38,180 nucleotides of DNA, from contig JAQUHN010000013.1 in NCBI GenBank assembly GCA_028683555.1, positions 1 through 38,180 of the forward strand, given 5' to 3'. How positions within the stretch are numbered: the first letter of the stretch is position 1; the number at the start of each line of letters is the position of its first letter. The notes beneath the pieces were generated by a model. The model worked only from the letters and a program-made list of their open reading frames with translations. It was not told where the DNA came from and made no database searches. Below, piece by piece: positions 34,414 to 38,180 of the stretch. A program made the translations under genes and the position numbers. Source of the DNA: Geobacteraceae bacterium. Its GTDB lineage: Bacteria > Desulfobacterota > Desulfuromonadia > Geobacterales > Geobacteraceae.

Positions 34414-35160
34414 CTACTTCATATAGGGGCAGTTATTTCTGTTCAATCTTTTTGCCGGATAATTCTTTTGAGCGTCGAACTGCTTCAGTTGTTCGGGGGT
34501 CAGAATCGGCTTGACCTGGTCATGGAGCTGCACCCGCAGTTCCTGCATTTTTGTCTGGCGCTGGTCACGGGTCAGTTTTTTGTCGGCCCGTACAGCCTGC
34601 TTCTGCTTGTACTGTTCGTCAAGGATCGGTTTGATTTTTGCCTGCTGCTCATCGGAGAGACCCAGGCACGATGTCATTTTTGCAAGATGCTCGTTCGGGC
34701 CGATCCGATGGGCCTTTCCCGGGTGGCCGGGTTTGTTGAAACCCTTTCTTCCCTGATGCCGATTGCCGATGCTTGTCCACATGTCGGCGGCTTTCTTGTT
34801 CTGTTCCGGAGTCAGGATCGGGGTGATCTTGTTGTGAACCGTTCCCCGCAATTCCTGCATTTTTGCCCGGCGCTGCTCGCGGGTCAGATTCTTGTCGGCC
34901 CATATGGCCTGCTTCTGTTTGTAGTGTTCATCGAGAATCGGCTTGATCTTTGTTTTCTGCTGTTCGGAAAGTCCGAGACAGACGGCCATGTTCGCCAGAT
35001 GGCTATCCGTGTTCATTTTGTTGCCTGCCGCCCATTTACAGGAAATATCGCCTCGTGCCGGAGCCTTCACGGGAGTTACTTCTGCCGGGACAGTTTGTGC
35101 CATCCATGCACATGTTGCCAGCGCAGCCACTGCTGCGATTGCCAGTTTCATTCTTTTCAT
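34414..35160 (-). CDS. Spy/CpxP-like periplasmic protein with duplicated LTxxQ domain
   Basis: The ATG at 35160 (AAAGGAG ahead) opens a signal peptide, MKRMKLAIAAVAALATCAWM, cleaved probably after VPA near 26. The 248-residue protein then holds two copies of a 71-residue helical unit, residues 53-123 and 157-227, about two thirds identical by eye. Each has CLGLS, KIKPILDE-x-YKQKQA, ADK-x-LTR-(E/D)-QR, KMQELR and ILTPEQ, giving four LTxxQ-like motifs. A basic linker (about 128-152) separates them. Spy and CpxP, ordinarily one such unit, are envelope stress chaperones or sensors that also answer to metals. The protein is very rich in lysine and glutamine. Transcribed divergently from the oxidoreductase gene. 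Confidence 0.8.
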   Translation of the reverse strand: MKRMKLAIAAVAALATCAWMAQTVPAEVTPVKAPARGDISCKWAAGNKMNTDSHLANMAVCLGLSEQQKTKIKPILDEHYKQKQAIWADKNLTREQRRAKMQELRGTVHNKITPILTPEQNKKAADMWTSIGNRHQGRKGFNKPGHPGKAHRIGPNEHLAKMTSCLGLSDEQQAKIKPILDEQYKQKQAVRADKKLTRDQRQTKMQELRVQLHDQVKPILTPEQLKQFDAQKNYPAKRLNRNNCPYMK

Positions 35161-35403
35161 TGTCACTCTTCTCCTTTCGCGTGTCGGTTTTGTCCTGGTG
35201 ATTTTTATAATGTCTAATCTAACGAAGATATGTGCCTTCGGTTGACACAAAAAACATCAGGGTCCGGAGAGGTCCTTGCTGTGGCTCCCGATCATTGTGT
35301 GGACAAGAGTGTAGGTGGGGAGATTGTTAGAAAATGATGCCTGTTTACTAAAAATGAAGACAATGTTTAGCTGTGATAAATTATAGGGGCGGTGATGTTG
35401 ACT

Positions 35404-35570
35404 GTTATGTAATACGCTCTGTGAAAAAATATCGTAAAAACAGCTAATTGTAGCGTTTGGGGTGAGTTGTTGCCGCGCTGCAAGTGTTGGTAGGGGTAAA
35501 TATTGACTTTAGCTCGCTTAAAATTTACTTGCTTTCGGTTATGTAGTGTGATAGATAACGCTCAGTGAAA
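35404..35570 (+). repeat. pair of composite direct repeats upstream of the oxidoreductase gene
   Basis: GTTATGTA (35404-35411) followed by ACGCTCTGTGAAA (35414-35426) recurs as GTTATGTA (35538-35545) followed by ACGCTCAGTGAAA (35558-35570). Each unit is followed at distance by AGCGT (35452-35456 and 35613-35617), which could pair with its ACGCT. This arrangement suggests paired regulator sites or related RNA folds. Confidence 0.5.
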
Positions 35571-35649
35571 TGAGTAAGTTGCTGTGCGACGACAGTCACA
35601 GCACCTTTCTATAGCGTATATTTCGTCCTTCGCCCTTGGCGAACTTAAC

Positions 35650-35705
35650 GAAACCCGCATTGATATTGACACATGTTCAGTATTGGTGCGGGTTTTTGTG
35701 TTTTT
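35650..35705 (+). terminator. long plus-strand hairpin with T-runs in the oxidoreductase leader
   Basis: AACCCGCATTGATATTGA (35652-35669) pairs with TCAGTATTGGTGCGGGTT (35677-35694) over all 18 positions if G-U pairs are allowed, with a seven-base loop, and T-rich sequence follows to 35705. The G-U pairs hold only in plus-strand RNA; in the minus strand they become A-C mismatches. It could end transcription coming from the left, or act as an attenuator for the oxidoreductase gene, which starts 118 bases later. Confidence 0.65.
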
Positions 35706-35822
35706 AGCCCTCCGGCGGCAGCGGGGGGCGCGACGCAATTGCATAGGTTCTGGACGTTACGCTTCTTTGCATCAGTTTTACCGGGCATTGGCCCGTTATA
35801 TTCACCAAAAGGAGGAGATTCT

Positions 35823-38180
35823 ATGGGAATGGTTAAAAAGGTTCTGAATGTCAACGGTGTTGAAAGAACACTCATCGTTGATCAGGAAGCACTGCTGTCC
35901 GACGTGTTGCGGAAGCAGCTTCACCTGACCGGAACGAAAGTCGGTTGTGGCACGGGTCAGTGCGGTGCGTGTAATGTTATCGTCAACGGGAAACTTATCC
36001 GTACCTGCGTTACCAAAATGAAGCGGATTGACAACTGGTCATGTATTACCACGATTGAAGGGATAGGTACTCCGCTTAATCTTCATCCTTTGCAGAAGGC
36101 CTTCATTTTCCATCATGCAATTCAGTGCGGTTTCTGTACTCCCGGTTTTATCGTTTCCGCCAAGGCGCTCCTTGACCAGAATCCAAGTCCGACCCGCGAG
36201 GATGTTCGCGATTGGTTCCAGAAAAATCGTAATGCCTGTCGCTGTACCGGTTATATCATGATCGTCGATGCGGTCATGGATGCCGCCAAGGTGTTGCGCG
36301 GCGAGATGTCCGAATCGGCCCTTGAATACAAGCAACCGGCCGACGGCAAGGTTTACGGTACACGTATGCCGCGCCCCACTTTCGTGGCCAAGGCTTGCGG
36401 CTTGTGGGATTTCGGCGAGGACATGTGCACCCAGCTTCCCGAGGATGCCCTGCAGTGCGCCCTGGTGCAACCGAAGGTCTCCCATGCCCTGATCAAGGGC
36501 ATTGACATCTCCGAAGCGGAAAAAATGCCGGGTGTTTTCAAGGTCGTAACTCACAAGGACGTCAAGGGCAAGAACCGTATCACCGGTCTGATTACCTTCC
36601 CGACCAACAAAGGTGACGGCTGGGATCGTCCGATTCTTAACGACGACAAGATTTACCAGTACGGCGATGTGGTTGCCATTGTTTGCGCCGATACCAAGGC
36701 CAACGCCCTGGCAGCCGCCGACAAGGTGAAGGTTGACCTGGAAATCCTGCCGGCATACATGAATGCCCCGGCGGCCATGGCAGAAGATGCTATCGAAATT
36801 CACCCGGGCACGCCAAACGTCTACTACACCTGCTACGGCAAAAAAGGCTCGGATGTAAAACCGATAATCGAAAAGGCGGCACATACCTTCACCGGCGAAT
36901 ATTACCTGCAACGCCAACCCCATATGCCTATTGAGCCGGATGTCGGCTTTGCCTACATCGATGAGCAGGGCAGGGTTGTTATCCATTCCAAATCCATCGG
37001 CATCCACCTGCACTTGTATATGATCGCTCCGGGTCTCGGCGTCGAGCCCGATCAGATCGTCGTGGTGCAGAACCCCACCGGAGCTACCTTCGGCTACAAG
37101 TTCAGCCCGACCATGGAAGCTTTGGTAGGCGCGGCTGCAATGGCCACTGGCCGTCCCTGTTTTCTGGGCTATGACTGGTATCAGCAGCAGACCTACACCG
37201 GCAAGCGCTCGCCGTCCTATCTTACGGGTACCTTGGCCTGCGACGCGGAAGGCAAAATGCTCGCCATCGACGCAAGCTGGAACCTCGACCACGGTCCCTA
37301 TTCGGAATTCGGTGACCTGGTCACCCTGCGTGGCCAGCAGTTCGTCGGCGCCGGCTACGACATTCAGAACCTGAACACCGTGGGCAACACCGTCTGCACC
37401 AACCATGGTTGGGGTTCCGCGTTCCGCGCCTACGGTTCGCCGCAGGCATTCATGCTTGGCGAATCGCTGGTTGACGAACTGGCACGGAAAGCCGGTTTCG
37501 ATCCGTTCGAATTCCGCTATAAGAACATCTACCGCCCTGGTGCAACCACACCGACCGGTCAGGTGCCGGAAGTTTTCTGCTTCGAAGAAATGTTTGACCT
37601 TATGCGTCCGAAATACCATGAAGCAAAGGCAAAAGCCAGACTGGAATCCACCGACACGGTAAAACGTGGTGTCGGCATTTCGCTCGGTATCTACGGCTGT
37701 GGTCTTGATGGCCCGGATACCTCTGCAACCTGGGCTGAACTTCTGCCTAACGGCGATGTCATGATCGGCAACGCATGGGAAGACCATGGTCAGGGCTCCG
37801 ATATGGCCACAGTGGCCTTCGCCCACGAGGCGCTCCGCGCCCTGAACCTGAAACCGTCGCAAATCAGGCTCTGCATGAACGACACCAGCCTTACACCAAA
37901 CGCCGGACCCTCCGGTGGCAGCCGGCAGAACGTGGTTACCGGCAATGCCATTGTCGCGTCGTGCCGATTGCTGCTCGACGCCATGAAAAAAGCCGACGGC
38001 ACCTTCCGCACTTATGACGAAATGGTGAAAGAAAAGATTGCGACCAAGTACGAGGGGAGTTGGACCACCCCATGCACCAATCAGGACGAGAACGGAATAG
38101 GCAAGCCTTTCTGTATCTATATGTACGCCCTGTTCATGTCTGAAGTTGCCGTCGACGTCACCACCGGTAAAGTTGAAGTC
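35823..38180 (+). CDS. mop: molybdenum aldehyde oxidoreductase (Mop type), partial at right edge
   Basis: The frame is open from ATG 35823, preceded by AAAGGAGGAG, to the window end: 786 codons of an expected roughly 900. The N-terminus holds a plant-type [2Fe-2S] domain (Cys42, 47, 50, 62) and a helical [2Fe-2S] domain (Cys102, 105, 139, 141), then the molybdopterin domains (GLITFPTNKGDGWDRPIL, GRQPHMPIEPDV-like QRQPHMPIEPDV, TFGYKFSPT, RAYGSPQ, AWEDHGQG, GPSGGSRQ). The order and many blocks match Desulfovibrio gigas aldehyde oxidoreductase, which oxidises aldehydes to acids with a molybdopterin cytosine dinucleotide cofactor and has no FAD domain. The catalytic glutamate region lies beyond the edge. 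A 607-codon open frame on the opposite strand is a shadow. Confidence 0.95.
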   Translation, partial: MGMVKKVLNVNGVERTLIVDQEALLSDVLRKQLHLTGTKVGCGTGQCGACNVIVNGKLIRTCVTKMKRIDNWSCITTIEGIGTPLNLHPLQKAFIFHHAIQCGFCTPGFIVSAKALLDQNPSPTREDVRDWFQKNRNACRCTGYIMIVDAVMDAAKVLRGEMSESALEYKQPADGKVYGTRMPRPTFVAKACGLWDFGEDMCTQLPEDALQCALVQPKVSHALIKGIDISEAEKMPGVFKVVTHKDVKGKNRITGLITFPTNKGDGWDRPILNDDKIYQYGDVVAIVCADTKANALAAADKVKVDLEILPAYMNAPAAMAEDAIEIHPGTPNVYYTCYGKKGSDVKPIIEKAAHTFTGEYYLQRQPHMPIEPDVGFAYIDEQGRVVIHSKSIGIHLHLYMIAPGLGVEPDQIVVVQNPTGATFGYKFSPTMEALVGAAAMATGRPCFLGYDWYQQQTYTGKRSPSYLTGTLACDAEGKMLAIDASWNLDHGPYSEFGDLVTLRGQQFVGAGYDIQNLNTVGNTVCTNHGWGSAFRAYGSPQAFMLGESLVDELARKAGFDPFEFRYKNIYRPGATTPTGQVPEVFCFEEMFDLMRPKYHEAKAKARLESTDTVKRGVGISLGIYGCGLDGPDTSATWAELLPNGDVMIGNAWEDHGQGSDMATVAFAHEALRALNLKPSQIRLCMNDTSLTPNAGPSGGSRQNVVTGNAIVASCRLLLDAMKKADGTFRTYDEMVKEKIATKYEGSWTTPCTNQDENGIGKPFCIYMYALFMSEVAVDVTTGKVEV

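Larger units (their letters stand above)
35161..35822. other. 662-base divergent intergenic region
   Basis: No coding frame with a ribosome site. The Spy-like gene begins to the left (minus strand) and the oxidoreductase gene to the right (plus strand). It holds a pair of composite direct repeats (35404-35570), a long hairpin with T-runs (35650-35705), a GC-rich hairpin GCCCTCC/GGGGGGC at 35707-35729 and a small hairpin CGGGC-ATTG-GCCCG at 35782-35795, just ahead of the AAAGGAGG ribosome site of the oxidoreductase gene. Promoters must be here, but none has a convincing pair of boxes; TTGCTT with TAGATA near 35530-35556 is the nearest plus-strand match. Confidence 0.6.

Noticed and set aside
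35600-35802. ModE-like half-sites (CGTTATAT near 35794 and a TATAGCGTATA stretch near 35611)
   Set aside because: Neither forms the spaced inverted pair that a ModE operator needs.
36039-37862. A 607-codon open frame on the minus strand
   Set aside because: It lies opposite the oxidoreductase gene, whose plus-strand product has conserved iron-sulfur cysteines and molybdopterin motifs. The minus frame is a shadow caused by GC-rich codon use.
1-38180. CRISPR arrays, tRNA or rRNA genes, transposases, phage genes
   Set aside because: None seen on reading both strands; the few short repeats do not show regular spacing.

Overview
The window reads as chromosome of a Geobacter-like deltaproteobacterium (Desulfuromonadales). 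This is an inference from gene content: a Desulfovibrio/Geobacter-type molybdenum aldehyde oxidoreductase, cobalamin-binding radical SAM proteins, RdgC, a YjgR/HerA-type ATPase and a Wza/GNVR/ATPase/CpsD-like export block of the kind common in that group. No rRNA, tRNA, CRISPR array or complete mobile element was seen. Almost everything from 96 to 35160 is on the minus strand; the last gene (35823 onward) is on the plus strand and runs off the right edge.

Region 1 (96-20681) is a surface polysaccharide locus, AT-richer than the right part. It holds a Wzy-like polymerase, a Wzx-like flippase, a WecB/WbpI-type 2-epimerase, a DegT aminotransferase, a fused dehydrogenase-acetyltransferase, a GT4 glycosyltransferase, a NodB-like deacetylase, two ATP-grasp ligase-like proteins, two methyltransferases, a fibronectin-III lipoprotein, and a second aminotransferase/acetyltransferase/dehydrogenase set (split, not fused). 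A phosphatidylserine decarboxylase-like protein sits in a translationally overlapping trio with one ATP-grasp protein and the second aminotransferase. The initiating phosphoglycosyl transferase (19491-20681) carries an N-terminal domain that looks like a degenerate GGDEF fold. The two aminotransferase sets imply UDP-2,3-diacetamido (or similar N-acyl amino) sugars as building blocks; the UDP-GlcNAc 6-dehydrogenase such a pathway needs is not in the window.

Region 2 (20989-25983) is the export and control block, led by a good sigma70-type promoter at 25956-25983: Wza-like lipoprotein, GNVR/Wzz protein, ExeA-like ATPase with a C-terminal LysM-like domain, CpsD-like P-loop protein lacking the Walker A lysine, and a LuxR-type regulator with a degenerate receiver. 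These genes overlap or lie close together and probably form one operon that serves region 1.

Region 3 (26150-35160) is GC-richer and looks like ordinary chromosome: two overlapping cobalamin-binding radical SAM genes (one resembling hopanoid C-3 methylases), uup, a small unknown protein, a YjgR/HerA-type ATPase, rdgC, and a Spy/CpxP-like periplasmic protein whose core domain is duplicated. Hairpin terminators follow rdgC and the Spy-like gene.

Region 4 (35161-38180) is a 662-base divergent intergenic region with direct repeats and plus-strand RNA hairpins, followed by a mop-type aldehyde oxidoreductase gene of which 786 codons are in the window. The points that most deserve a second look are the ATP-grasp/decarboxylase/aminotransferase cassette, the GGDEF-like sugar transferase, the doubled diacetamido-sugar gene set, and the structured leader of the oxidoreductase gene.
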